Shown here piece by piece: positions 6,060-14,226 of a stretch of DNA of 24,674 nucleotides (within the stretch, counting starts at the first letter, position 1; every line of letters begins with the position of its first letter). The position numbers and the translations under genes were made by a program. This DNA is from Oscillospiraceae bacterium (GTDB taxonomy: Bacteria > Bacillota_A > Clostridia > Oscillospirales > JAAYXM01). The stretch spans positions 1 through 24,674 of the forward strand of contig JAFXJK010000024.1 of assembly GCA_017532355.1 (NCBI GenBank), given 5' to 3'. Below the pieces are notes generated by a model, which worked only from the letters and a program-made list of their open reading frames with translations, was not told the DNA's origin and searched no databases.

Positions 6060-7155
6060 ACTTGATGTACTTTTTTATCATGTCGTATGCGTCGTCCTTT
6101 GTCGGCTCGTAGATGCCGCGCATCGTGCTTCCGCCCTCGTAGCCTACGCGCATATACTTCATCGCAAGGTCACGGTCGAACTTTCTGTCGCAGGGGACAG
6201 CGCGCTCGATAAGCGAGCGGAACTCCTCGGCATTTTTTACTCCGCAGAGGCGGTATGCGCGCATAACCTTATCTTCATTGACACGTGACGCAAACTCCAC
6301 AAAATCGGGCAGGAAGTATGCATTCGCCTCACCGTGGGACATATTCTCAAAATACGTAAGCGGATAGCCGAACGAGTGGACAAAGCTTGTTCCCGTGATT
6401 GAGATTACCATACCTGCGAGCATCGAGCCGTACAGAAGTCTCTCGCGGAGAGTCTCGTCCAGCCTTCCTTCGGCAAGTGCGCGAAGACCGCGTCCAACAT
6501 AGAGCATCGCCTTCTCGGCAAGAGCGTCGGAAACCACCGTCGCCGCCTTTGCAAAGTATCCTTCGATCGCGTGGGAAAGGGCATCGACTGCCGTTGCGTT
6601 TGTTATGTGCTGGGGGAGTGTTACCGTATAGGACGGGTCAAGAAGAGCAACCTTCGGAAAGATTTTCTCCGTCTTGAGCGTCTTTTTGTTCTGGATTCTG
6701 TGATACGTGAGAACGGAATACTGCGTAACCTCGCTTCCCGTTCCTGCCGTCGTCGGGATTGCGATGACAGGGAGGGGGTCTGACTTGCACTCGCCGTCAT
6801 AGAGCGTTTCGGGGGTAAGGTGCGGATTTGCGGCAAAATATGCCGCCGCTTTTGCCGCGTCGAGCGGACTTCCTCCGCCGATTGCGATAATAAACGCCGC
6901 CTTTTCCTCGCGAGCAAGCTTTCCTGCCGCGTGGCACGTTTCAACCGTCGGATTCTGCTCAACCTTGTCAAAAACCGCCATCGGTATTCCCTGACGGATG
7001 AGCGCGCCTTTTACATCGTCGAACGCGCCGCAGAGACGTGCGGACTTCTCACCGCAGACGATGAGCGCACGCTTACCAAACTGCAAGTAGTCAAACTCCG
7101 CCGCAATTTTCTTTCCCGAATATACCTTGACGGGGTTAAAGAACATATTTGTCAT
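6058..7155 (-). CDS. Iron-containing alcohol dehydrogenase family protein
   Basis: This 365-aa protein belongs to the group III (iron-activated) NAD(P)-dependent alcohol dehydrogenases, which oxidise alcohols or reduce aldehydes in the cytoplasm. Motifs: nucleotide-binding GGGSPLDAAK (93-102), TTAGTGSE (135-142), and the four metal ligands D191, H195 (DALSHAIEGY), H260 (FVHSFGYPL) and H274 (SHGEANA), all present. The length is a little below the usual 380-390. AAGGAGG precedes the ATG. It is the last gene of an operon for cell-wall elongation, 12 bases after PBP2, where an alcohol dehydrogenase is unexpected; its substrate cannot be inferred from that context, and glycerol-dehydrogenase-like or butanol-dehydrogenase-like activity is equally possible. 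Confidence 0.9.
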   Translation of the reverse strand: MTNMFFNPVKVYSGKKIAAEFDYLQFGKRALIVCGEKSARLCGAFDDVKGALIRQGIPMAVFDKVEQNPTVETCHAAGKLAREEKAAFIIAIGGGSPLDAAKAAAYFAANPHLTPETLYDGECKSDPLPVIAIPTTAGTGSEVTQYSVLTYHRIQNKKTLKTEKIFPKVALLDPSYTVTLPQHITNATAVDALSHAIEGYFAKAATVVSDALAEKAMLYVGRGLRALAEGRLDETLRERLLYGSMLAGMVISITGTSFVHSFGYPLTYFENMSHGEANAYFLPDFVEFASRVNEDKVMRAYRLCGVKNAEEFRSLIERAVPCDRKFDRDLAMKYMRVGYEGGSTMRGIYEPTKDDAYDMIKKYIK

Positions 7156-7167
7156 ATATCTTCCTCC

Positions 7168-9225
7168 TTATGCAATGAGTGAGCCGGATTTGATTCGCGC
7201 ATCTCCCTCGAAGCTCGCCGAGAAGTATGCATCAAATACAGCTTTTGCAACTCCCGGGATTCGGCTTCCCTGGCCGCCGTTTTCAACCACGACCGCAACT
7301 GCAACCTCGGGGTCATCAATCGGCGCAAACGCCACGTACACCGCGTGCGAGCCGCCGGGGGCCTGCGCAGAGCCCGTCTTTCCGCCGACGGAAACGGGAT
7401 AGCTTCCGAAAACGGAGTACGACGTTCCGCCCGGCTCCTGTGCGCCCTTGTGCATTCCCTCGATTATCGCCTTGTAGGTCTCCTCGGAAAGCTTGATCTC
7501 GCCTGCGATTTCAGGCGCTGTCGCCATTATTTCTTCGTTTGTTTCCGGGTCTCGCACGCTCTTTAAGAGGTGAGGCTTATAGCGCACGCCGTGATTTACA
7601 AGCTGAGCCACGTAGTTTGCAAGCTGGATGGGCGTTACCATCGTGTCTGACTGGCCGATTGCGGCAGAAAGAGTCTCGCCCGGGTACCACACCTTTCCTC
7701 TTTCCTCACGAGCCCGGGCTGATGCAACCTGCCCTGAAACCTCGCCTGAAATCTCAATTCCCGTCTTCTCTCCGAGGCCGAATCTGTGCGCCCAATCGGA
7801 GAGCTTTTCAATTCCCACGCGCCGTCCGACGTCGTAGAAGAAGTAGTTGCACGAGACCTTTATCGCCTCGGAGACATCTATCTCGCCGTGGGTTTTTCCG
7901 TACTGACGGAAGATGTCGCACATCGGGGTTGTGCTTGGCGCATAGTACATATATTTACCCGTTGTGAGCATCTTTTCCTTCGGCTCTATAATATTCTCCT
8001 CAAGTCCTGCTGCCGCTGTAATCATCTTGAACGTTGAGCCCGGTGGATATGCGCCCTGAATCGCGCGGTTGAACATCGGGAGATATTTGTCATTTTTCAT
8101 TGCGTTATAGTTTTTGCTGTACTGCGAAATGTCGTATGTCGGATACGATGCTGAAACGAGAAGTCCTCCGGTTTTTACGTCAATCGCGACCACTGCCGCA
8201 CCCTTGGCGTCAGCTCCGCCCCAGCGCGAGTTTGTAAGTCCTTCGCGTCTGAGCCTCGGAACGGTCTCCGCAAGGGCAGCCTCCGCCGCTTCCTGCATCT
8301 TCAGGTCAATCGTCAGAACGCAGTTTTTTCCAAGCACCGGCGCCTCTTCATAGAGAACGGTTGTTGTTTTTCCCGTTACGGTTGTTTCCGTCGTTTTTGA
8401 GCCGTCGATTCCGCGGAGATAGCTCTCATACGCTTTTTCTATACCGTCTTTTCCGACAAGGTCGGTCTGCTTGTATCCGAGCTTTTTAAGCTCAGGGTAT
8501 TCCTCGCGATAAATAATTCCCACACGGCCGAGAATGTGTGCGGCGGCCGTTGTCTTATATTCTCTTATCGGCTCGACCTCTACCATAACCCCGGGGAGCG
8601 AGCGCGACTGTTCTTTTATCTTTGTAATGAGATTGCGATCAACATCACGCGCGAAGGTGTAGGGCGAGGATTTTGAAAAGCCGCGCGTTTCCATTTCAAA
8701 CATTACTCCGCAGAGCTTGCGGAGAAGAACGCGGTCAGAGGTCTTTATATCATACCTCTCGGCAAGAAGCGTGAGGAACTCGTCAGGCGTTGTGTTCTCG
8801 TCCCACTTTCTCGCTTTGAGATAATCCTTCACTGCGCGCTCGTCTGCCGAGTTCTCGCCGATTGTGTATGTGTATAAAAACGGCGCGGCCTTTGTTACGG
8901 GGAAGGTGTCGATATACTCCTGTCCTGCGCCCTCGCAGAGCGAGATGAGGTGTCCGAGCACTTCCTCGCGACGGGACTTGTCCCATGTTGTCGCATCAAA
9001 CACGAGGGAAAAGCTCATGCGGTTTGTAACGAGAGGCCTTCCGAAGCGGTCGAGAATCTCTCCGCGCGGAGCCGTGACCGTAAGTGTTCTTGATGTACGT
9101 TTTGCCGAGCGTTCAAGGTATTCTTCACCCTTTACCGCCTGCAAAAAATAAAGGCGTCCGATGAAAATTACGGCAAAAGCTATCGCAACTGCACAAATCG
9201 CCCATACGCGCTTGTCGTTTTTCAT
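7168..9225 (-). CDS. mrdA: Penicillin-binding protein 2 (peptidoglycan transpeptidase)
   Basis: This 685-aa class B penicillin-binding protein cross-links peptidoglycan in the elongation machinery with RodA and MreBCD. One N-terminal membrane anchor (about 8-28) is followed by a pedestal domain (APRGEILDRFGRPL, 52-65) and the transpeptidase domain with all three active-site motifs: STFK (397-400, catalytic Ser397), SCN (458-460) and KTG (616-618). An insertion around 110-195 between pedestal elements is typical of PBP2. The PPGSTFK context and the mreC-mreD neighbours favour PBP2 over the division paralogue PBP3. AAGGAGGTG lies seven bases before the ATG, 20 bases after mreD. Confidence 0.93.
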   Translation of the reverse strand: MKNDKRVWAICAVAIAFAVIFIGRLYFLQAVKGEEYLERSAKRTSRTLTVTAPRGEILDRFGRPLVTNRMSFSLVFDATTWDKSRREEVLGHLISLCEGAGQEYIDTFPVTKAAPFLYTYTIGENSADERAVKDYLKARKWDENTTPDEFLTLLAERYDIKTSDRVLLRKLCGVMFEMETRGFSKSSPYTFARDVDRNLITKIKEQSRSLPGVMVEVEPIREYKTTAAAHILGRVGIIYREEYPELKKLGYKQTDLVGKDGIEKAYESYLRGIDGSKTTETTVTGKTTTVLYEEAPVLGKNCVLTIDLKMQEAAEAALAETVPRLRREGLTNSRWGGADAKGAAVVAIDVKTGGLLVSASYPTYDISQYSKNYNAMKNDKYLPMFNRAIQGAYPPGSTFKMITAAAGLEENIIEPKEKMLTTGKYMYYAPSTTPMCDIFRQYGKTHGEIDVSEAIKVSCNYFFYDVGRRVGIEKLSDWAHRFGLGEKTGIEISGEVSGQVASARAREERGKVWYPGETLSAAIGQSDTMVTPIQLANYVAQLVNHGVRYKPHLLKSVRDPETNEEIMATAPEIAGEIKLSEETYKAIIEGMHKGAQEPGGTSYSVFGSYPVSVGGKTGSAQAPGGSHAVYVAFAPIDDPEVAVAVVVENGGQGSRIPGVAKAVFDAYFSASFEGDARIKSGSLIA

Positions 9226-9245
9226 ATCGGAACACCTCCTTATTT

Positions 9246-9767
9246 CTAATCTTCTTCCATAACTTCGAAGAATTTCGCTGTCTTTTTTGCCGCGATGTAT
9301 AAAATCGGGGTGAACGGCAATGTTGTCAAAAGCTCACCCGGAATGATGTACAGAAGAGCGGCTATGCTTCCTTTTCCTGCCGCGAGCATATAGATGCAGT
9401 AGCGAACAAGGTGAAGAACGCATATCATAACGGCCCAGTCAAGCACTGCCATACCGAAGTTCTTCCAGTACATAACCGTGTTCATAAGGCAGATGAGCAC
9501 GGCAAGAATGGGGAGCGCAACCGTATGGAAACCCTCATATCCCGAATACAGCGCGTCGCAGAGAAAGCCTGCCAAAAGCCCTGCCACAACTCCCTCTTCG
9601 GGACCTTCAAGAAGCGCTATCGACGCGACTATGAACGGCAGAAATGCAGGGGATGAGCCGAGCAGGCGAAACTCCGAAAAGAACGTCGTTTCTATGATAA
9701 TTGAGAAAAACATAAGTACAAAAAGGCAGACCCATTTGTACAGCTTTCTCTTGAAATTATAATTCAT
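9246..9767 (-). CDS. mreD: Rod-shape determining membrane protein MreD
   Basis: This 173-aa protein is mostly hydrophobic, with about five membrane segments (13-33, 40-56, 60-78, 84-100, 108-130 and a last one near 140-160), as expected for MreD, which helps join MreC to the RodA/PBP2 synthase. The N-terminal KWVCLFVLMFFSIIIETTFF and the central GLLAGFLCDALYSG are typical of the family. It starts 11 bases after mreC with GAGGTGAAGGG upstream, and precedes PBP2. The sequence family is weakly conserved, so the call rests on topology, size and gene order together. Confidence 0.9.
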   Translation of the reverse strand: MNYNFKRKLYKWVCLFVLMFFSIIIETTFFSEFRLLGSSPAFLPFIVASIALLEGPEEGVVAGLLAGFLCDALYSGYEGFHTVALPILAVLICLMNTVMYWKNFGMAVLDWAVMICVLHLVRYCIYMLAAGKGSIAALLYIIPGELLTTLPFTPILYIAAKKTAKFFEVMEED

Positions 9768-9778
9768 ATCCCTTCACC

Positions 9779-10618
9779 TCATTCCGTCGCGGCAAAGGAC
9801 TTTATGATTATAACGTGGTTTACGCGATCAAGGTCACACACGGGGGAGACGACAGCGTATTTTGAAATGCCGTGTGTCTCGTTTCGGACTTCCTCGACAT
9901 ACCCGAGAACTATCCCTTTCGGGAAAAGCCCTCCGACTCCCGAAGTCTCGATAATATCGCCCTCAAGCACCTGCGTCTCCTTTGAGAGATAGGACAGACG
10001 GAACTTTCCCTCGCTCATAAGCTCAAAGTCTCCCTCGGCAGATGCGACGTCGCGCGTGCGCGATGCTATCGCCGCGGCTTCCATCGTCGTATCCGTAACC
10101 GCCGTGACCGTTGCCCAGGTATTTCCCACTTCGCTTACGTAGCCTATCATACCCTCGGAGGTTACAACGCAGTTGTTGACCGCGATGCCTGAGCTTGAGC
10201 CTTTGTTTATCGTGAATGAGCGGCTCCAGTTGTCCGCGTTCTTTGCGACAATCTCGGCAGACTCAAACACCATCGAAGAGTCTCTCTCACGAAGGCCGAG
10301 TGCCGAGCGAAGCTCGATGTTTTCCTTTTCCATCGCCTCGCGCTCGCGGACTGCCGTTTTAAGGTCTGCGACCTGACGGCGCAGCTCTTCATTCTCCTTT
10401 TCCATCTCATCGTAGCGGAGAGCTCGGTCTGCACGGTCCTCGAAAAAGCCGCCGATTGCGGTTCCTGCACTCTGCAAAGGCTTTGCGATAATGTTGACGA
10501 GCGATCCCACGGGGGAAATCTTACCGCCCGACACCGCCGAAAGAATGGCAAGCGTAAGAGCTATGAGGACGGCAACGAGAATCGTTATAACCGTCTTTTT
10601 CGAAAAGAAACCGTTCAT
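9779..10618 (-). CDS. mreC: Rod-shape determining protein MreC
   Basis: This 279-aa protein has an N-terminal membrane anchor (about 9-30), a coiled coil (about 61-108, rich in E, K, R with DEMEKENEELRRQVADLK) and a C-terminal double beta-barrel domain ending in a DLDRVNHVIII motif typical of MreC. MreC is an extracytoplasmic scaffold that activates PBP2 during side-wall growth. It begins 4 bases after maf and is followed at once by mreD. No mreB is in the window, though mreB often precedes mreC; it must lie elsewhere in the genome if present. Confidence 0.93.
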   Translation of the reverse strand: MNGFFSKKTVITILVAVLIALTLAILSAVSGGKISPVGSLVNIIAKPLQSAGTAIGGFFEDRADRALRYDEMEKENEELRRQVADLKTAVREREAMEKENIELRSALGLRERDSSMVFESAEIVAKNADNWSRSFTINKGSSSGIAVNNCVVTSEGMIGYVSEVGNTWATVTAVTDTTMEAAAIASRTRDVASAEGDFELMSEGKFRLSYLSKETQVLEGDIIETSGVGGLFPKGIVLGYVEEVRNETHGISKYAVVSPVCDLDRVNHVIIIKSFAATE

Positions 10619-10622
10619 TTAT

Positions 10623-11192
10623 TCACCACTCCGAATGTGATTTTAAAATCTCGCATAAAGCTTTTGCCGTCTTTTTCATCGGAAGCCCTATTACGTTGAA
10701 ATAGTCGCCCGAGACGCGGTTTACAAACTCTCCCGCTCCGCCCTGGATGCCGTAGGCCCCTGCCTTGTCAAGGCTCTCGCCCGTAGCAATATAGTCATCA
10801 ATTTCCTTTTCGGAAAGGGGGCGGAATGCGACGTATGTCTTTTCATAAAAACATATTTTTTCGCCTCGCGAGATGATGCAGACGCCCGTATATACCTCTT
10901 GCGTGCCGCCTGACATTGCGGTAAGCATCTCTTTTGCGTGGGCTTCGTCCCTGGGTTTTCCGAGCACCTCTCCATTAAAGGCAACCACCGTATCTGCGCC
11001 GAGCACCGTGTCGTCCGGATACGATGCGGCAACCGCCTCGGCCTTTACGGTGGCAAGTGACATTACATATTCCGAGACCTCGCCGCCGCAGAACGGACCT
11101 TCCTCACACTCTGCGGTGAGGATTTCAAAATTCTCGGTAAAAAGTGTGAGAAGCTCACGCCGTCTCGGTGATTTTGAAGCAAGTATAAGCAT
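10623..11192 (-). CDS. maf: Maf-family nucleoside triphosphate pyrophosphatase
   Basis: This 189-aa protein hydrolyses non-canonical or modified nucleoside triphosphates (dTTP/UTP and m5-type nucleotides in characterised members) to monophosphates, cleaning the nucleotide pool. Family marks are the N-terminal ASKSPRRRELL (5-15), the GADTVVAFNGEVLGKP block with the catalytic Asp, and the AYGIQG block near the C-terminus. In Bacillus maf is also linked to septum formation, and it often sits beside mreBCD as it does here. Its ATG overlaps the dut stop codon as TAATG, indicating translational coupling. Confidence 0.93.
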   Translation of the reverse strand: MLILASKSPRRRELLTLFTENFEILTAECEEGPFCGGEVSEYVMSLATVKAEAVAASYPDDTVLGADTVVAFNGEVLGKPRDEAHAKEMLTAMSGGTQEVYTGVCIISRGEKICFYEKTYVAFRPLSEKEIDDYIATGESLDKAGAYGIQGGAGEFVNRVSGDYFNVIGLPMKKTAKALCEILKSHSEW

Positions 11193-11629
11193 TATTTTCT
11201 CCCCGTTGAGCCAAAGCCGCCACTGCCGCGCTCCGTATCCGAGAGCTCATCGGCTACGGTGAGCTCCGGCGTTTCCACGGGCATTATAAGCATCTGCGCA
11301 ATTCGCTCGTCGGGATTTATGACAAAATCCTCATCTCCGAGGTTTATGAGCCCGACCTTGATCTCGCCGCGATAGTCGCTGTCAATTATGCCGACGCTGT
11401 TTGCAAGCGTTATGCCGTGCCTTATCGCAAGTCCGCTTCTCGCACATACCGCCGCAACGAGGTTTTTCGAGGGAAGCTCTATCGCAACGCCTGTCGGCAC
11501 TGCGAAAATCTTGCCCTTCGGAAGTGTTATGGGTTCATCAATGCATGCGCGAAGGTCGTACCCTGCCGCGCCGTCTGATGCCCGAGTGGGAAGCTTTGCT
11601 TTTTCATTCAAAAGCTTTATTCTAACCAT
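11192..11629 (-). CDS. dut: dUTP diphosphatase (trimeric dUTPase)
   Basis: This 145-aa enzyme converts dUTP to dUMP and PPi, preventing uracil in DNA and feeding dTMP synthesis. All five motifs of homotrimeric dUTPase are visible: GAAGYDLRA (20-28), PTGVAIELP (45-53), ARSGLA..GIIDSDYRG (63-88, with catalytic Asp83 and Tyr86), ERIAQMLIMP (108-117) and the C-terminal RGSGGFGSTG (134-143) that closes over the substrate. The length is normal. Its start overlaps the stop of the U32 gene (TAATG) and its stop overlaps maf, so the three are coupled; dut and maf together form a nucleotide-sanitation pair. Confidence 0.96.
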   Translation of the reverse strand: MVRIKLLNEKAKLPTRASDGAAGYDLRACIDEPITLPKGKIFAVPTGVAIELPSKNLVAAVCARSGLAIRHGITLANSVGIIDSDYRGEIKVGLINLGDEDFVINPDERIAQMLIMPVETPELTVADELSDTERGSGGFGSTGRK

Positions 11630-13725
11630 TATTCCACACCTCTGTAGTACAATCCCCTCGTATATACCGACGGGATAAAATCATTCTTTCCGAGATATGC
11701 GTCAAGTACCGTTACGCATTCCTTCGGGTTTTCCGTAGTAAAGGAAAGTCTGGCAAACGCGGCGCCGAGTTTTTCATAGTCACGGCGCTTGTCCGCAAGG
11801 AAAAGCTTCTGCGAATTGAGGATAACCGTTCTGCAACCAAACTCCTTGGCAAGCGGAAATGCCGCGCCTGTACGGTCTGTAAGGAACTGACGGTTTCCGC
11901 AGACGCAAGAGCCTGTCTGCGCGGATACGACGCAATTTTCGCATATCATCAACGGCAGACGTCCGTATACTATGATTTCCGTTTCCATTATCTTTGAAAC
12001 GTCGCGTATCTGTGGGAATGTGAGCTCGGGCGAGAGGAGAGCGGAGACTGCTCCCATCCTGCGGATCTCGCGAAGCGCGTGTGAGTTTGTTATATTTATT
12101 CCGAAATCACTGCGGACGGTAAAGCCGAGACTCTCGGCGAGCGCGATGTGTCCGCAGTTTCCGACGGATGCATATTCAACGCCACACTCGCGCGCAATCT
12201 GCGCGAGACGACGTGCTTCTTTTTCTTCCGTATCCTTAATGATTCTCGGGAAAGCGGCGACGAGCGTTGCGCGTGATGCAACAAAAGAAAGCCTTTCCCT
12301 GTTCTTTTCAAACTCCGTAATCGGAACGTATATGTATTCGGGATTTCTTGAAAGAAGCTCATCACTTATCTGCGCCACATCCTGCACCGACACGGTGTAT
12401 TTCGGCGCTTCCTTGCTGTTTATGAGCTTAAAGCCTACCTTAAAATCGCCCTCGGGGCGTTTCTTTTCCTCGATTGTGTAGTTTTTCTCAAGCTCCTCGA
12501 TGCACTCGCGGCGCATTGCATTGAGCGACGAAAGCGGAAGCGCAAGGCCGTCTGAGACCTTTATGTTTATTTCACGGGGTGTAAATCTTGTTCCTCCGGT
12601 TTTCTGAAGCTGTGTACGCACCGCCTCTTCAGTAAGGGCAACGTTTCTTGCCTTTTCGGGAATCTGCCCCTTTGCCATCGCGCGGTTTCCGTTTCCGTCA
12701 ATGGCGGCAAGGAGCGCTTCACGTCCCTCTTCTATGATGCAGAAGAAGTCAACCTCTTCGGTAGGAATGGGGACTTCGGCATACGTTGCAGCGGCGGACT
12801 CAAGAAGGGAACGCGGAGCCTCAGTTTCCGTCCGTATTCCAAACATCTTGCGTCCTTTTTGGTTTTTATAATAACCGTCCGTAAAGCCGTCTCGCGAGAA
12901 AATCTCATGAAGCATCCGTTTTTCGGCTTCACTCGGCACTCTTCCTTCTTTCAATACCTTTGAGTATATCCCCGTAACGACGGCGACATACTCCGCGCGC
13001 TTCATTCTTCCCTCGATTTTAAGCGAAGCAACGCCCATCTCGGAGAGCTCGCAGATATAGTCTGCAAGGCAAAGGTCGCGAAGAGAAAGCGGATATGCAA
13101 CCGTTCCTCTCTCGCCGAGCTTGTACTGCATGCGACACGGCTGGGCACAAAGGCCACGGTTGCCGCTTCGCTGCCCTATTACGGCGCTCATTTCACACTG
13201 TCCCGAATAACACATACACAGCGCGCCGTGGACAAACACCTCTATCTCTATCGGGCTTTCCTTGCATATATGCCGAATCTCCTCCCGCGAAAGCTCTCGT
13301 GCGAGGACGACTCTCTCAAAGCCGAGCTCTGCCATCTTTCTTACTCCCTCGAGGTTGTGCACCGTCATCTGTGTTGAAGCGTGGATGGGAAGAGAGGGGC
13401 AAACCTCGCGGATAAGACGCGCGACGCCAAGGTCTGCGACGATAACGGCGTCCGCTCCCGAACGGTTTATATCGCGGCATATCTTCTCGACCGATGCCAT
13501 CTCACGGTCGTTTGCAAGAGTGTTGACCGTAACGTAAACCTTGACGCCTCGGGCATGGCAAAATCGGCAAGCCTCATTAAGGTCGCTTGCCGTAAAGTTC
13601 TTTGCCAGGCGTCGGGCGTTAAAGTCGCCGTAGCCCAGATATACTGCATCTGCCCCGTTGGCAACCGCGGCACGAAGTGCCTCCGGCGAGCCTGCAGGGG
13701 AAAGAATTTCTGCTCGGTTTGACAT
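11629..13725 (-). CDS. U32 family peptidase-like protein with DUF3656 (RlhA-type)
   Basis: This 698-aa protein has an N-terminal U32 barrel (about 1-330) with the full family signature EVFVHGALCMCYSGQCEMS (162-180) and the cysteine set C170, C177, C193 and C197, which in RlhA/TrhP/UbiU relatives binds a [4Fe-4S] cluster. The long C-terminal part, including a region near 370-430 like DUF3656 and a late cysteine cluster (about 600-630), matches the E. coli RlhA (YdcP) layout. RlhA makes 5-hydroxycytidine in 23S rRNA using prephenate, so RNA hydroxylation is more likely than proteolysis; collagenase-type activity has been claimed for some relatives. It starts 1 base after zapA. Confidence 0.88.
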   Translation of the reverse strand: MSNRAEILSPAGSPEALRAAVANGADAVYLGYGDFNARRLAKNFTASDLNEACRFCHARGVKVYVTVNTLANDREMASVEKICRDINRSGADAVIVADLGVARLIREVCPSLPIHASTQMTVHNLEGVRKMAELGFERVVLARELSREEIRHICKESPIEIEVFVHGALCMCYSGQCEMSAVIGQRSGNRGLCAQPCRMQYKLGERGTVAYPLSLRDLCLADYICELSEMGVASLKIEGRMKRAEYVAVVTGIYSKVLKEGRVPSEAEKRMLHEIFSRDGFTDGYYKNQKGRKMFGIRTETEAPRSLLESAAATYAEVPIPTEEVDFFCIIEEGREALLAAIDGNGNRAMAKGQIPEKARNVALTEEAVRTQLQKTGGTRFTPREINIKVSDGLALPLSSLNAMRRECIEELEKNYTIEEKKRPEGDFKVGFKLINSKEAPKYTVSVQDVAQISDELLSRNPEYIYVPITEFEKNRERLSFVASRATLVAAFPRIIKDTEEKEARRLAQIARECGVEYASVGNCGHIALAESLGFTVRSDFGINITNSHALREIRRMGAVSALLSPELTFPQIRDVSKIMETEIIVYGRLPLMICENCVVSAQTGSCVCGNRQFLTDRTGAAFPLAKEFGCRTVILNSQKLFLADKRRDYEKLGAAFARLSFTTENPKECVTVLDAYLGKNDFIPSVYTRGLYYRGVE

Positions 13726-13726
13726 T

Positions 13727-14038
13727 TTATCTTCCGCCGAGTCTTGCGATTTCGCGCTTGAGGTCAGCTATTTCAGACTTTGCGCGGCTACCCTCTTCAA
13801 GGTAATCACGAAGCTGTGTGCGAAGGTTTTCTGCAGTCTCAAGAGCTTTGTAATACTCATCGGAGATGTTGATTGCAGAGAGAAGCGCTGCCTCGACAAT
13901 TGAGAAGCTTCCTGCCTTGAGAACCTCTCCGACCTTTGCATCTACGTGAGACGCGACGCGGCGTGTGTATTCCTCGTTCTCGCCGCTGATAAGACGAAGC
14001 TCAACTCCTGCGATATTTACATTGATTGCGTTTTTCAT
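13727..14038 (-). CDS. zapA: Cell division protein ZapA
   Basis: This 103-aa protein stabilises FtsZ bundles at the division site. The N-terminal INVNIAGVELRL and EEYTRRVASHVD segments match the ZapA globular domain, and a charged C-terminal helix (about 65-100) forms the coiled coil. The length fits the family. It is first in the long minus-strand operon, with GGAGGG upstream of its ATG and a promoter in the gap to the divergent P-type ATPase gene. ZapA followed by a U32 gene is a common pairing in Clostridia and Bacilli. Confidence 0.9.
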   Translation of the reverse strand: MKNAINVNIAGVELRLISGENEEYTRRVASHVDAKVGEVLKAGSFSIVEAALLSAINISDEYYKALETAENLRTQLRDYLEEGSRAKSEIADLKREIARLGGR

Positions 14039-14078
14039 ATCTTATCCCTCCAAATTGCTTAAATATTTATATGTAATA

Positions 14079-14107
14079 ATTATATCATATTCCTTTCTCC
14101 ATTGGAA
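14079..14107 (-). promoter_or_regulatory. Candidate promoter of the zapA operon
   Basis: On the minus strand TTCCAA (14102-14107), a 17-base spacer and a perfect TATAAT (14079-14084), about 40 bases before the zapA start. The -10 box is perfect but the -35 box is poor. Confidence 0.5.
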
Positions 14108-14159
14108 CAGTTATTTTATAAAGTTAACAACTTTTTTATCTGTTTCTGTCTTTATTCTG

Positions 14160-14188
14160 TTGACCTTGATTTGATTTGGATATATAAT
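14160..14188 (+). promoter_or_regulatory. Sigma-A type promoter of the P-type ATPase-like gene
   Basis: TTGACC (14160-14165), exactly 17 bases, then TATAAT (14183-14188). Transcription would begin near 14195, giving a leader of about 30 bases with GGAG at 14215-14218. A near-consensus promoter argues that the downstream gene is expressed and not decaying. Confidence 0.75.
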
Positions 14189-14226
14189 TTATTTAGGCTT
14201 ATATATCCGTTAATGGAGTTGATAAA

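Noticed and set aside
14110..14140. AAAGTT/AACTTT hairpin with T-run as a terminator
   Set aside because: The stem is only 6 bp and AT-rich, and it lies between two divergent promoters where no terminator is needed.
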